Source: Microscillaceae bacterium (GTDB lineage: Bacteria; Bacteroidota; Bacteroidia; Cytophagales; Microscillaceae). Taken from it: DNA of 15,740 bases. The first letter of the stretch is position 1; the number at the start of each line of letters is the position of its first letter. The position numbers and the translations under genes are program-made. The notes below the pieces were generated by a model. It made no database searches, had not been told where the DNA came from, and saw only the letters and a program-made list of their open reading frames with translations. The DNA is taken from assembly GCA_003483885.1 (NCBI GenBank), contig DMXI01000154.1, positions 1-15,740 of the forward strand. Reading direction: 5' to 3'. Below are positions 1-7,448 of this stretch, one piece after another.

Positions 1-152
1 TAAAGAGATTTTAACCAAAGCTCTGAATCACTTTCCACAACTTAAAGGTACTGTATCAAAAAACAAATTTTACACTATAATTTTTCTTAGAAAGAGAGGA
101 CGTACCTTTAAGTTGTGGAAAGTGATTCAGAGCTTTGGTTAAAATCTCTTTA
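1..152. repeat. 50-bp perfect inverted repeat flanking a 52-bp centre
   Basis: Positions 1-50 and 103-152 are exact reverse complements over 50 bases; the left arm starts at the window edge, so the repeat may be longer. Both arms carry the same coding segment (it reads KEILTKALNHFPQLKG), so two copies of one gene piece face each other. The central 52 bp differ from both arms and are AT-rich. The plus-strand copy stays open from the window start to a TAA at 140-142; the minus-strand copy belongs to the small gene that starts at 256. A fold-back duplication or an inversion junction would both produce this. Confidence 0.9.
2..142 (+). pseudogene. Second, opposing copy of the STAS-like gene fragment (partial at window edge)
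   Basis: The plus strand is open from the window edge to TAA at 140-142. The first 16 codons repeat the segment KEILTKALNHFPQLKG found in the minus-strand gene. After that it reads through the centre and then antisense through the other arm, ending in FKLWKVIQSFG, which has no protein-like character. The upstream part lies outside the window, so I cannot say whether this copy has an intact N-terminus. It is either the 3' end of a gene broken by the inverted repeat or a pure duplication product. Confidence 0.4.
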
Positions 153-256
153 AATTCGTCTTCTTTAATGTATCCTTTAATTTGAAGACACATGCAATCT
201 ATTGCATTGTCTAAAGAAAGTTTGGTAGAACTTGATTCAAAAATAATATGCTCCAT
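56..256 (-). pseudogene. Truncated STAS/SpoIIAA-like small protein, N-terminal part
   Basis: The 66-codon frame starts at the ATG at 256. Its first ~50 residues look like a real protein start: a short beta-strand region, then a WKG-like motif (LQIKGYIKEDEFKEIL) followed by an amphipathic helix. This resembles the beginning of SpoIIAA/STAS-like proteins common in Bacteroidota, which are usually about 130-150 residues. The sequence leaves this pattern exactly where the 50-bp inverted repeat ends, and the remaining ~15 residues (SSLSKKNYSVKFVF) look like run-out. I infer that the gene was cut by the event that made the repeat. The family assignment rests on a short stretch and is weak; it could also be a short intact hypothetical protein. 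Confidence 0.4.
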
Positions 257-476
257 AAGTTTCTTATTTAAATGTTAGGATACCTCTGGGGTATCAATAT
301 AGCCTTATGAACGACTATTGATGTTGGGGCGATTAAAAACATCGATAAAATTTAAGAATCGTTAGGTAAATACGTAAGATTTTTAGGTTTATCGTTGATA
401 GGATGACAACTTGGGGGTAGTTTGTTGATAAGATTTCAAAGTATATTTTGTTAGGCATTCAATAAGATAAGATCGC

Positions 477-507
477 AGGTGTTGGTTTTAAGCAAATCCC
501 AACACCT
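477..507 (+). terminator. Hairpin, possible terminator
   Basis: A 9-bp perfect stem (aggtgttgg, 477-485, with ccaacacct, 499-507) encloses a 13-nt loop. It is followed by tctttgttt on the plus strand, a moderate T-rich tail. It lies just beyond the stop of the minus-strand gene at 529-1014, where a terminator would be expected, but the T-rich tail favours plus-strand transcripts. Direction is therefore uncertain. Confidence 0.4.
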
Positions 508-528
508 TCTTTGTTTGAAATGATTATT

Positions 529-1014
529 TTACCTTAGCCAGGAAAGTACTTTAATTGCATGAAAAACCTGGGTTTTAAAGGCCACTTCTCCAAAAAAACA
601 CTTGGGCATAGTCTCTACTAATTCCTTGGAAGAAATATGGTACTTTTTCATAAGTACATCTCGCAAAGCTTCCATTTTGGGTAATTTCACAATCTCTTTT
701 CGAAGCAATTGGACTTGTTTTGATTCACTAAGACACAGAAAATAATCGCCTAAATCGGTCACTGAGGCATCTTCATCAATAAGACCTGCTAACATAAAAT
801 CAAGACAATGTTTACAGGCAATGAGGGTTAGCGCCTCTCCATTGGTAAAGTTAAAAAGTTTGAGAACATGATTTAGATAGTTTTGAGGTAATGCCTCTTG
901 CTTTTGAGTAGATAGTAACCGAAGGTTCGCCTTAATTTTATTTAGTTTACCAGCCCTTTGCTGGGCTAATTTGATTTGAGTTTTTTGACTCCTTTCGCTG
1001 GGTGTAGATTTCAT
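529..1014 (-). CDS. Hypothetical 161-aa helical protein
   Basis: I do not recognise this protein. It runs from ATG at 1014 to TAA at 529. The first ~40 residues are very basic and rich in Lys, Gln and Arg (for example SERSQKTQIKLAQQRAGKLNK), which could bind nucleic acid. The rest is predicted helical with regular Leu/Ile/Phe spacing and one CKHC motif near residue 68, which alone is not enough for a zinc site. There is no signal peptide or membrane segment. It is separated from the phosphatase gene by 341 bp and shares its strand. Codon use and composition look like a real gene, but function cannot be stated. A hairpin at 477-507 lies just downstream. Confidence 0.55.
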   Translation of the reverse strand: MKSTPSERSQKTQIKLAQQRAGKLNKIKANLRLLSTQKQEALPQNYLNHVLKLFNFTNGEALTLIACKHCLDFMLAGLIDEDASVTDLGDYFLCLSESKQVQLLRKEIVKLPKMEALRDVLMKKYHISSKELVETMPKCFFGEVAFKTQVFHAIKVLSWLR

Positions 1015-1355
1015 TATTTTGCTAAATAGTTAGTCTTGATTGAATATGGGACAACTTAAATGAAGCCTAAAATGTTTGTGGTAAAAAGTTATCGGTTTTG
1101 TAAATGTTTCAAGACGATAGAATTAAGGAAATAAATAGATTTATATTAAAAATCAGGTTGGTTATCACACCAAGTAAGTATTCCATAACCTTTTCGAGGA
1201 ACTGAGGTTGTATGATGATGGCAAAGACGAAAACAATAGTATTCCAGCAATATACCTCTTGAAATTATGAGAAATTTTGGCAGCAATTGAAAGCCTGCTT
1301 CGTTTGGTATGGATTTTCAATAAGGCTTAATATAAAATAATTAATTAGATAAGGA
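1015..1355. other. Intergenic region without a recognisable gene
   Basis: This 341-bp AT-rich stretch separates two minus-strand genes. I see no tRNA, no convincing terminator for the phosphatase gene and no good Bacteroidota promoter (TAnnTTTG with an upstream TTG) for the 161-aa gene. A 30-codon open stretch around 1180-1270 on the plus strand (reading FEELRLYDDGKDENNSIPAIY) has protein-like composition but no start codon and ends at TGA. It might be a gene remnant, though I cannot support that. Confidence 0.5.
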
Positions 1356-3581
1356 TTATAACTTCACTCCTATCCATAAAATATCATCTCGTTGAGTAGT
1401 GCCCTTCATAAACTCCTTGAGATTTTGCTCAAGGATGCTTTTTTGCTCAGATAATGGCAATAAAGCATTATCTTCTAATAAATTACTCAAGCGTTGTTTG
1501 GTAAAGTTTCGCCGCTCGCGATTGTTTTGATCCTGAAGGCCATCTGAACCAGTGTAGATTAAACTACCTATGGGTAATTCTACCTCTTGATTCTTGAATG
1601 TGATAAAATCAGATGAGAGTCCACCAATAGATTTTCTATCACCCTTAAGCTTATATATTTGATTTTCACCAGCCGGAGTATAGTACAACGGATTTTTGGC
1701 CCCAGCATAAACTAAATTAACTGTTGCAGGAGTAGGCCGTGTGATACTAAAAACAGCAACGTCCATACCTACTCGATGCTGGGCTGAATTAGCAGTATAA
1801 AAAGCCTCATTGAGTAACTCATTTAAACGTGTCAAAATGGTTTTGGGGTCAACAATATGATCTTTATAAATAATGTTATCTAGTAAATTAATGCCAATCA
1901 GGCTCATAAAAGCCCCTGGAACCCCATGTCCAGTGCAATCTGCCACTACTGTAATTATTTGATCATTCACTTGTTTGATCCAATAAAAATCGCCTGATAC
2001 AATATCTTTAGGGCAGTATAAGATAAAGTGTTCCTGAAAAAAGGTTTGTATATTTTGCTGAGAGGGTAACAAAGCCTGTTGAATAGTCTGAGCTACTTTT
2101 ATACTGCTTTCAATACGTGCTTGTTGTTGGTTTAAGCTCTTATTCTGACGTTCAATGTAATCTCTTTGTGAGACGATTTCTTCCTGATTTTGCTGAAGCT
2201 CTTCATTTAGTTGGGTTAAATTATTTTTTTGTTCAGTCAATTTCTTATTCAACGTTCGTTGTACCTGACGACTCTTAAAAGCAAAAACACTTACCATCAA
2301 TACTGTAAACAAAATCCCTAGAACACTTAAGAGATAGAATTGCTGTCTTTGGAGTTTTTTGTCGTTTTCTACCTTTACCTTTTCATCTTTGGCCTTTTGG
2401 TTGGCTTTCATTAGTGCTTGCTTTTTATCAAAGCTATAATTCATCTCCAGTTGGGTCAATTCTTTCGTTTTATCAGCGTTAAACAGCGAATCTTTGCTTT
2501 GTAGATATAAGGTTTGATATTTAAAAGCTCGAGTATAATCTTGTCGTTGTACAGCAATTTGATAAAGAATTTGAGAAGCATCTCTAATAGCTATCAATTC
2601 CTCGGTTTCTTGGGCTAACTTTAGTGCTTTTTGAGCTGACTTTTGAGCTTGAGCGTATTTTTTTTGGGTAAGGTAAGTTTTTCCCAAACTATTAAGGGCT
2701 ATAATATGAATAGACTTTGCTTTGGCTTTAACTGCGTTGGCTATAGCGTTTTGTTGATAATAAATAGCAGAATCTGGTTGATTTTGATGCATTTTAATTG
2801 AGCCAAGTTGATTACAGGCAGAAGCCATTGACTGGAATAGTTTTCCTTCAGTACCAATGGCTAACGCTTTGCGGGCATAAACCAATGCTTCTTTATACCG
2901 TCTCAAGTTAGTTAATACTATGCTTATGTTATTAGAAGTAAGTGATAGACTACCCTTATTTACGTTGAGTTTTTCTTTCAGAATCAAGGCCTTTTTCAAG
3001 TAGGTCAGCGACTTAGAGGAATTTTTCATTAGCAGATAAATCGTGCCCAAGTTGTTATTCAACATCGAAAGCATTTTCTGATCTTTTAATCGTTCTTGAA
3101 TCACGAGGCTTTTTTGGTAATAGTCGAGTGCGTTTGGATAATTTCCTTGTTTCTTATAAATAACTCCCAAATTGTTGTATATCTGTGATAACCCCAACTC
3201 ATTTTTATCAGATTGATGGATAGTCATAGCTTTTTTGTAGAAATTTATTGATTCAGGATACTTCCCTTGGAAATAATAGCTTATTCCAATTCCATTGTAA
3301 GCATTGGCTATACCCTTGGAAAAGCGAAGCTTTTGAGCAAGAGTCAGTGATTGCTGACCTGCCTGGATAGCAGAATCAGAAGAAACACGAAAATACGCCC
3401 GACAAAGTGAATAATAGAGATTTACCTTATGTGTATCAGGTGAGCTTTTGAGTAGAAGTGCTTTCAAGCTATCAATTTTAGTATTTTGAGCATTGGTAAC
3501 TGAAATCAAACCAGAACAAAATAAGAAGAAGATGAGACAATAGATTTCTCGTTGTATAGAGCAAGACAAAATAGAGATCAT
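1356..3581 (-). CDS. TPR sensor protein with C-terminal SpoIIE-type Ser/Thr phosphatase
   Basis: This 741-aa membrane protein combines a periplasmic sensor region with a cytoplasmic PP2C-type phosphatase. Residues 1-31 are a signal peptide ending in TNA. About residues 55-370 are tetratricopeptide repeats (e.g. YNNLGVIYKKQGNYPNALDY). Residues 415-434 are a hydrophobic membrane helix, and residues ~440-495 a Gln/Glu-rich coiled coil. The SpoIIE domain runs from ~505 to the end, with the metal and active-site motifs SGDFYW (529-534), ADCTGHG (Asp548), GMDVAVF (Asp607), GSDGL (Asp680) and QRDDILWIG (Asp733/734), so it looks catalytically complete. Such proteins usually dephosphorylate a STAS-type anti-anti-sigma partner. 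The ligand is unknown. It is a monocistronic host-type gene diverging from the phage operon; nothing shows that it regulates the phage genes. Confidence 0.9.
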   Translation of the reverse strand: MISILSCSIQREIYCLIFFLFCSGLISVTNAQNTKIDSLKALLLKSSPDTHKVNLYYSLCRAYFRVSSDSAIQAGQQSLTLAQKLRFSKGIANAYNGIGISYYFQGKYPESINFYKKAMTIHQSDKNELGLSQIYNNLGVIYKKQGNYPNALDYYQKSLVIQERLKDQKMLSMLNNNLGTIYLLMKNSSKSLTYLKKALILKEKLNVNKGSLSLTSNNISIVLTNLRRYKEALVYARKALAIGTEGKLFQSMASACNQLGSIKMHQNQPDSAIYYQQNAIANAVKAKAKSIHIIALNSLGKTYLTQKKYAQAQKSAQKALKLAQETEELIAIRDASQILYQIAVQRQDYTRAFKYQTLYLQSKDSLFNADKTKELTQLEMNYSFDKKQALMKANQKAKDEKVKVENDKKLQRQQFYLLSVLGILFTVLMVSVFAFKSRQVQRTLNKKLTEQKNNLTQLNEELQQNQEEIVSQRDYIERQNKSLNQQQARIESSIKVAQTIQQALLPSQQNIQTFFQEHFILYCPKDIVSGDFYWIKQVNDQIITVVADCTGHGVPGAFMSLIGINLLDNIIYKDHIVDPKTILTRLNELLNEAFYTANSAQHRVGMDVAVFSITRPTPATVNLVYAGAKNPLYYTPAGENQIYKLKGDRKSIGGLSSDFITFKNQEVELPIGSLIYTGSDGLQDQNNRERRNFTKQRLSNLLEDNALLPLSEQKSILEQNLKEFMKGTTQRDDILWIGVKL

Positions 3582-4088
3582 AGTGTTGTATAGTATAAAT
3601 CATTATGCAAACTTATCGAATATAGCTCAGGGATAAGTTATAGAACGAATGTGTAATATAGTAAAGTAAGTTTATTGCAATTTAGTGACAAACACCTTTA
3701 AAATTAATAAATTTATATTTATTACCGGAAAAAGATAATATTTCAGGCGTGATATTCAAGACAGTTTTAAATTTTGTACTTATAATGAAAAGCTCATAAT
3801 CAGCAATACAGGTTAAGTGCTTAAACGTGCCAATAGCGATTTATCTTTACACCATCATAAAAAGCGAGTAATCCTGTCTCGATACAATCAGTATTAGAGA
3901 AACCTTACTCAAGAGTGAAACTACAATAATCTCTCTGCCCGTTTCTATCTTTCATCAACATTTTTAGCGTAAAACCTTCCTAAAATACCCTCTCTACCTT
4001 CTCTATTTACCATTCCCAAAATCTCCTTTTTTTTCCTACCCTAATTCTTTCTTAATCGCCTCCTAAACCAAACGAATAAATAAGGCTT
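3582..4088. other. Divergent intergenic region with a G-free leader before the phage operon
   Basis: These 507 bp lie between the minus-strand phosphatase gene and the first plus-strand phage gene. No gene is visible. The half near the phosphatase is AT-rich. The half near the phage operon becomes pyrimidine-rich, and there is not a single G on the plus strand from 3970 to 4057, with only one (4058) between 3970 and 4073. The region must hold the promoter of the structural operon if that operon is transcribed from here, but I find no full TAnnTTTG motif on the plus strand; TATCTTTA at 3842-3849 is a near match. Confidence 0.6.
3608..3615 (-). promoter_or_regulatory. Possible Bacteroidota -7 element for the TPR-SpoIIE gene
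   Basis: The minus strand reads TAAGTTTG here, an exact match to the Bacteroidota -7 consensus TAnnTTTG. It would start transcription about 20 nt upstream of the ATG at 3581. No clear -33 TTG is seen at the expected distance, so the call rests on one 8-base motif in AT-rich DNA. Confidence 0.3.
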
Positions 4089-4370
4089 ATGGCATTAAGA
4101 TACATTGGCTACGGTTTTGTCGAAGGCGCCCGCGACGAAATCCTGGACCTAAAAAACGGTACCAACACCACGGGTAGTAATCCTGATATGAATACCCTGG
4201 TTCCTGGCATGTGTGTGCAAATCACCGATGCTCCTGGCGGGACAGTTCAACTGCAAGCCGTTTCTGCGGTTCAGTTTGCAGCACTTGCCTGTCAGGAAGA
4301 TGGGACGAATAATCCCTGGAAGCGAGTCGCCTACAATATAGACACTGACTCGGTCACTACCATTTCTTAA
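4089..4370 (+). CDS. Small phage head protein, possibly capsid decoration
   Basis: This 93-aa protein begins the structural operon, 19 bp before the start of the head protease. It has no signal peptide or membrane helix. The middle reads LVPGMCVQITDAPGGTVQLQ, then alternating small hydrophobics (AVQFAALACQ). That glycine/valine beta-rich pattern recalls small capsid decoration proteins of the lambda gpD or DUF2190 kind, which also sit next to the protease and major capsid genes. The similarity is in pattern and position only. It could equally be another small head component. It starts at an ATG after an A-rich stretch with no Shine-Dalgarno sequence, as usual for Bacteroidota. Confidence 0.45.
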   Translation: MALRYIGYGFVEGARDEILDLKNGTNTTGSNPDMNTLVPGMCVQITDAPGGTVQLQAVSAVQFAALACQEDGTNNPWKRVAYNIDTDSVTTIS

Positions 4371-4389
4371 CCCCTTGTACCCTACAGAA

Positions 4390-5829
4390 ATGGAAGACCA
4401 CACCTACGCTTATACCTACTTTGATATTCAAAACGTGGCTGGTGACACTGCGCATATTTTGTTGTATGACAAGATTGGAGTGACACGCAACAAGGAGACA
4501 GGGACTGAGGAAGGCATCTCAGGAAAGCGCTTTGCCGAGGAACTCTATGCCCTTGCCCGTCAGTACCGTCGGATCAATGTACGAATCAATAGTCCAGGAG
4601 GACGAGTGACGGATGGCTTGTCTATTTGTGCCGTGATTTTGAACATCAACAAGAGTGTGAAAGGGGTAAGAATTGATACCTATGTAGATGGTCTGGCACT
4701 TAGCATTGCAGGACTGATTGCGGTCTGTGGCAAGCGAGTATACATGTGCAATTTTGCCCAACTGATGCTGCATAATCCATTTGTAAGTAGCAATAAAGAA
4801 GAAGATGGAAATAGCACTGCTCCGCCTGCTTCTTCCGCAGAGCAGCACAAAACCCTCTACCAAATCAAGGAGATGCTGCTTACCCTGCTTGCCACCCGCA
4901 CTGGTCTTACCGCAGAAACGCTTTCTCAAATGATGAATCAAACGACCTGGCTAGGCGCTGAGGAAGCCAAAACCCAAGGGTTTGTAGATGAGATTTTTGA
5001 CCATCCAAAAAAGAAGGTAATGGCAAACTCCGTGGCTGAAGCTGCCGCTGCAAACGATGCCACCGCCTTATTTGAAGTGTTCAATGCCTATCCAGTCGAA
5101 ATAGAGGCAGCTCCGACAGCAATTCCAGCTCAACCCCAATCAAGCATCAACACAAACTTAAATACAAATTCAAACCCAAATACGCATATGAGTACAACAC
5201 CTGGCACAAGTACTACCCAATCGCCTGTGGCAATTTCTGTGGAAGAAGTAGAGCGATTACGCAATGAAGCAGTCAGTTTCAAAGGGGACTTCTCGGCCAT
5301 CACGAATGCCTGTGGCCTACCGACAGATTCGAGTAGAGAAAACATCATTGGTCATATTAATGCCCAGGCTGAAGAAATCAAACGCCTCAAAACGTTGGAA
5401 CTCAGTATCGATAACTTCCAAACTAACATTGACAACCTGGAACAGCAGAATAAGAAGCTCACGGAGCAAGTGACTGAGATGAAAAAGTACGAGGCGGATA
5501 ACCTCATCGACACTGCTATTCGCCAAGGCAAAATTGCCCCAGCGAAAAAAGAAAAGTGGCTTAATCACGCCTACGATAACTATGAAATGGTGCGGGATAC
5601 GCTTGCCGATATGCCAGTCCACCCAGCGCTGGCGAGTAAGGTTAATGCGATGGGGCTAAGTGGTAATGGAGAAGCAGGAGGCAGTGGCAACAGCCCTGGC
5701 TTTGATCAAATGAGTTTTAGTGAGCTTTCTAACCAAAATCCCGAAAAGTTAGCACTCATCAAGAACGAAAATCCGACACTTTACCGGGAGCTTTTCCGCA
5801 AAGAATATGGGGTTGATCCCTCGCTCTAA
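4390..5829 (+). CDS. ClpP-type prohead protease fused to scaffold region
   Basis: I start this 479-aa protein at ATG 4390; the frame is open a little further to a TTG at 4375, but that start is less likely. Residues ~15-205 are an S14/ClpP-like serine protease: RINSPGGRVTDGLSIC (oxyanion region, 65-80), DGLALSIAGLIA with the likely nucleophile Ser105, LMLHNP with His128, then WLGAEEAKTQGFVDEI. I cannot place the third catalytic residue with certainty. After an Asn/Thr/Pro-rich linker (~240-278) comes a scaffold-like half with a coiled coil (~320-370) and a C-terminal tail ending at LFRKEYGVDPSL. Such proteins cut the scaffold and mature the head in HK97-type phages. The major capsid gene follows after 111 bp. 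Internal ATGs at 5020 (preceded by AAGAAGG) and 5188 could start a separate scaffold. Confidence 0.85.
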   Translation: MEDHTYAYTYFDIQNVAGDTAHILLYDKIGVTRNKETGTEEGISGKRFAEELYALARQYRRINVRINSPGGRVTDGLSICAVILNINKSVKGVRIDTYVDGLALSIAGLIAVCGKRVYMCNFAQLMLHNPFVSSNKEEDGNSTAPPASSAEQHKTLYQIKEMLLTLLATRTGLTAETLSQMMNQTTWLGAEEAKTQGFVDEIFDHPKKKVMANSVAEAAAANDATALFEVFNAYPVEIEAAPTAIPAQPQSSINTNLNTNSNPNTHMSTTPGTSTTQSPVAISVEEVERLRNEAVSFKGDFSAITNACGLPTDSSRENIIGHINAQAEEIKRLKTLELSIDNFQTNIDNLEQQNKKLTEQVTEMKKYEADNLIDTAIRQGKIAPAKKEKWLNHAYDNYEMVRDTLADMPVHPALASKVNAMGLSGNGEAGGSGNSPGFDQMSFSELSNQNPEKLALIKNENPTLYRELFRKEYGVDPSL

Positions 5830-5940
5830 AACCAGTTCAGCTCATCCCAGTACTGCACTTCTTCATTCACCCACCTACTGCACAATTCATCTGCCTACAA
5901 CCCGCCTAACTCTATTTCAGAAATTTAAAAAAAGGCAAAT

Positions 5941-6825
5941 ATGTCTGTACATAAAGAAATTTGGACTGGCGAAGTCATTAGAAAATTTAGAAAAGACACC
6001 TCATTTTTAGAGCGAGTACCTGATCGAAGTGATCTGGTGGAGAACCGGGTTATTCACCTCACCGAGCTGGGAGCTGACCCAAAGGTGCTTGTTAATAATA
6101 CTACGTATCCAGTCACGACGGTGGATAGCCCTGACCAGGACATTGCCATCAGTTTAGATAAGTTTGATACCGAAAATACATCCGTCTCAGACGACACCTT
6201 GTATGCCATCTCTATCCGCAAAATGGATGAAACTACGACGCAGCACACCGAGTCGCTCCGGGAAGCGACGGGTGATAAGGCAGTGCATGCCTTTGCGCCG
6301 GCGGGCAACTCTGCTCGTACTCCGGTGATTACCACTTCAGGACCCGAAGTTACCGAAAATGGGGTGACCAGAAACTGTATGATTCCCGCTGATATTGCTC
6401 ACTTGAAGCGTCGCTGGGACGATGCGAAAGTGCCCAAACGTGGCCGTGAGCTCGTGTTGCACCCTGCCCATGTTCAGGATTTGATTTCAGTCAATGAAAG
6501 CTTCAGGGATCAGTATATCAATATCCGCGAGGGGCAACTCTTGCGCTTGTTTGGCTACACCATCAACGAATACACTGATTTGCCATTTTACTCGGGAGCT
6601 GGTACCAAGAAAGCTTTTGGCAGCGTGTTCAATCCTGCTACAGATAAAATTGCCAGCGTCGGTTTTGTAAGCTCAGAGATGTTCAAAGCCTCAGACCGTA
6701 ACGTGAAAATGTACTGGCAGCGCGCCGATAATAATCCGCAGATGCGACAACACGTCGTGGGATTTAGACTCTGGTTCATTGCCCTTCCTAAAACGATGCG
6801 GGCCATTGGAGCTATTACGGGATAG
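5941..6825 (+). CDS. Phage major capsid protein (HK97 fold)
   Basis: This 294-aa protein follows the protease/scaffold gene, the standard place of the major capsid gene. The sequence fits an HK97-fold capsid protein: a charged N-arm (~1-40), an E-loop-like Asp/Thr-rich section (~60-120), then an A-domain with LVLHPAHVQDL (171-181), IREGQLLRLFGYTINEY (195-211), and a C-terminal region with AFGSVFNPATDKIASVGF and QHVVGFRLWFIALPKT. The length is typical (roughly 280-340 aa). No leader peptide much longer than the fold is present, so cleavage by the upstream protease may mainly act on the scaffold. The start ATG follows an A-rich leader. Exact subfamily is not determined. Confidence 0.75.
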   Translation: MSVHKEIWTGEVIRKFRKDTSFLERVPDRSDLVENRVIHLTELGADPKVLVNNTTYPVTTVDSPDQDIAISLDKFDTENTSVSDDTLYAISIRKMDETTTQHTESLREATGDKAVHAFAPAGNSARTPVITTSGPEVTENGVTRNCMIPADIAHLKRRWDDAKVPKRGRELVLHPAHVQDLISVNESFRDQYINIREGQLLRLFGYTINEYTDLPFYSGAGTKKAFGSVFNPATDKIASVGFVSSEMFKASDRNVKMYWQRADNNPQMRQHVVGFRLWFIALPKTMRAIGAITG

Positions 6826-6844
6826 GAAAGCCTGGGAGGCTTTT

Positions 6845-6931
6845 GGCTTTTGGCAGTGAGCCTTTAGCCATTCAACTTCTCCTCTTCTTTATAAAAAATT
6901 ACCAATAGCCAAAAGCTGGAAGCTAAAGGCC
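6845..6931. repeat. Imperfect intergenic inverted repeat built on GCTTTTGGC/GCCTTTAGC
   Basis: Between the capsid gene and the next gene, 6845-6869 contains ggcttttggc, five bases, then gcctttagcc. Positions 6907-6931 contain the reverse-complement arrangement (agccaaaagc, then gctaaaggcc). The two 25-bp arms pair at 16 positions plus a few G-U pairs around a T-rich loop. It looks like a small palindromic intergenic element inserted in the operon rather than a normal terminator. Confidence 0.55.
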
Positions 6932-6957
6932 AATCAGTCAAAAATCATTATTTATAT

Positions 6958-7407
6958 ATGGCACACACTAAACAACAATCATATTCCAAAAAAGAGCTAG
7001 GGCAAATGTTAGAAGGCGTTTTTCTGCAACACCCCGAACAGGCGACATTCTTAATCCTCTCAGATACCAATGTTTTCTTCGATGATCCAGGTGGTAGGAA
7101 ACTGGCTACGGAGCACGCCAGTAAGTTCAATGCGCGCATTTTTCGCTTCAATAATCCCGTGTTCGCGGAGGGCGATCAAGCAAATACCGCGATCATCGAA
7201 GATGGGGACGAAGAGGCTGGTGGGACACAACCACCCCTACCAACTAATACGACCACTGGTTCAAAAAGTGAAGAAGAGGGAGAAGTGACGAGTGCCGTAG
7301 CCTCTGAGTCTGCCAATGAGCAAAAAAAGGCGGAAACGGCCAAAGCAAGTGCCAAAACTACAAGCAGCAAGACCACCTCTGGTGGAGTCAAAGCCAAAAC
7401 CCGCTAA
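6958..7407 (+). CDS. Hypothetical phage protein in the head-tail connector position
   Basis: I do not recognise this 149-aa protein. Residues 1-75 look folded: a helix (KKELGQMLEGVFLQHP), then strands (ATFLILSDTNVFF) and a short helix (KLATEHASKFNARIFRF). From residue ~85 the sequence becomes low-complexity, first acidic (DGDEEAGG) and then Lys/Ala/Thr/Ser-rich to the end (AKASAKTTSSKTTSGG), probably disordered. It lies between the major capsid and tail sheath genes, where phages place head-completion or neck proteins, so a connector role is a guess from position only. The basic Ala/Lys tail might touch DNA. It is separated from the capsid gene by the palindromic repeat at 6845-6931. Confidence 0.5.
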   Translation: MAHTKQQSYSKKELGQMLEGVFLQHPEQATFLILSDTNVFFDDPGGRKLATEHASKFNARIFRFNNPVFAEGDQANTAIIEDGDEEAGGTQPPLPTNTTTGSKSEEEGEVTSAVASESANEQKKAETAKASAKTTSSKTTSGGVKAKTR

Positions 7408-7448
7408 CCGATAAATATTCATTCAATTAACCTTAAGGGACTTTCTTT

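Noticed and set aside
1180..1270. Protein-like 30-codon stretch (FEELRLYDDGKDENNSIPAIY) on the plus strand
   Set aside because: It has no start codon, a stop shortly before it and TGA after it. It is too short to support a pseudogene without a homologue.
4375..4389. TTG start for the protease gene at 4375
   Set aside because: ATG 4390 follows five codons later and gives a normal N-terminus; the five extra residues add nothing recognisable.
4519..4941. 140-codon minus-strand open frame within the head protease gene
   Set aside because: It is antisense to conserved protease motifs (Ser105, His128), and its sequence is basic and His/Ser-rich without protein-like pattern.
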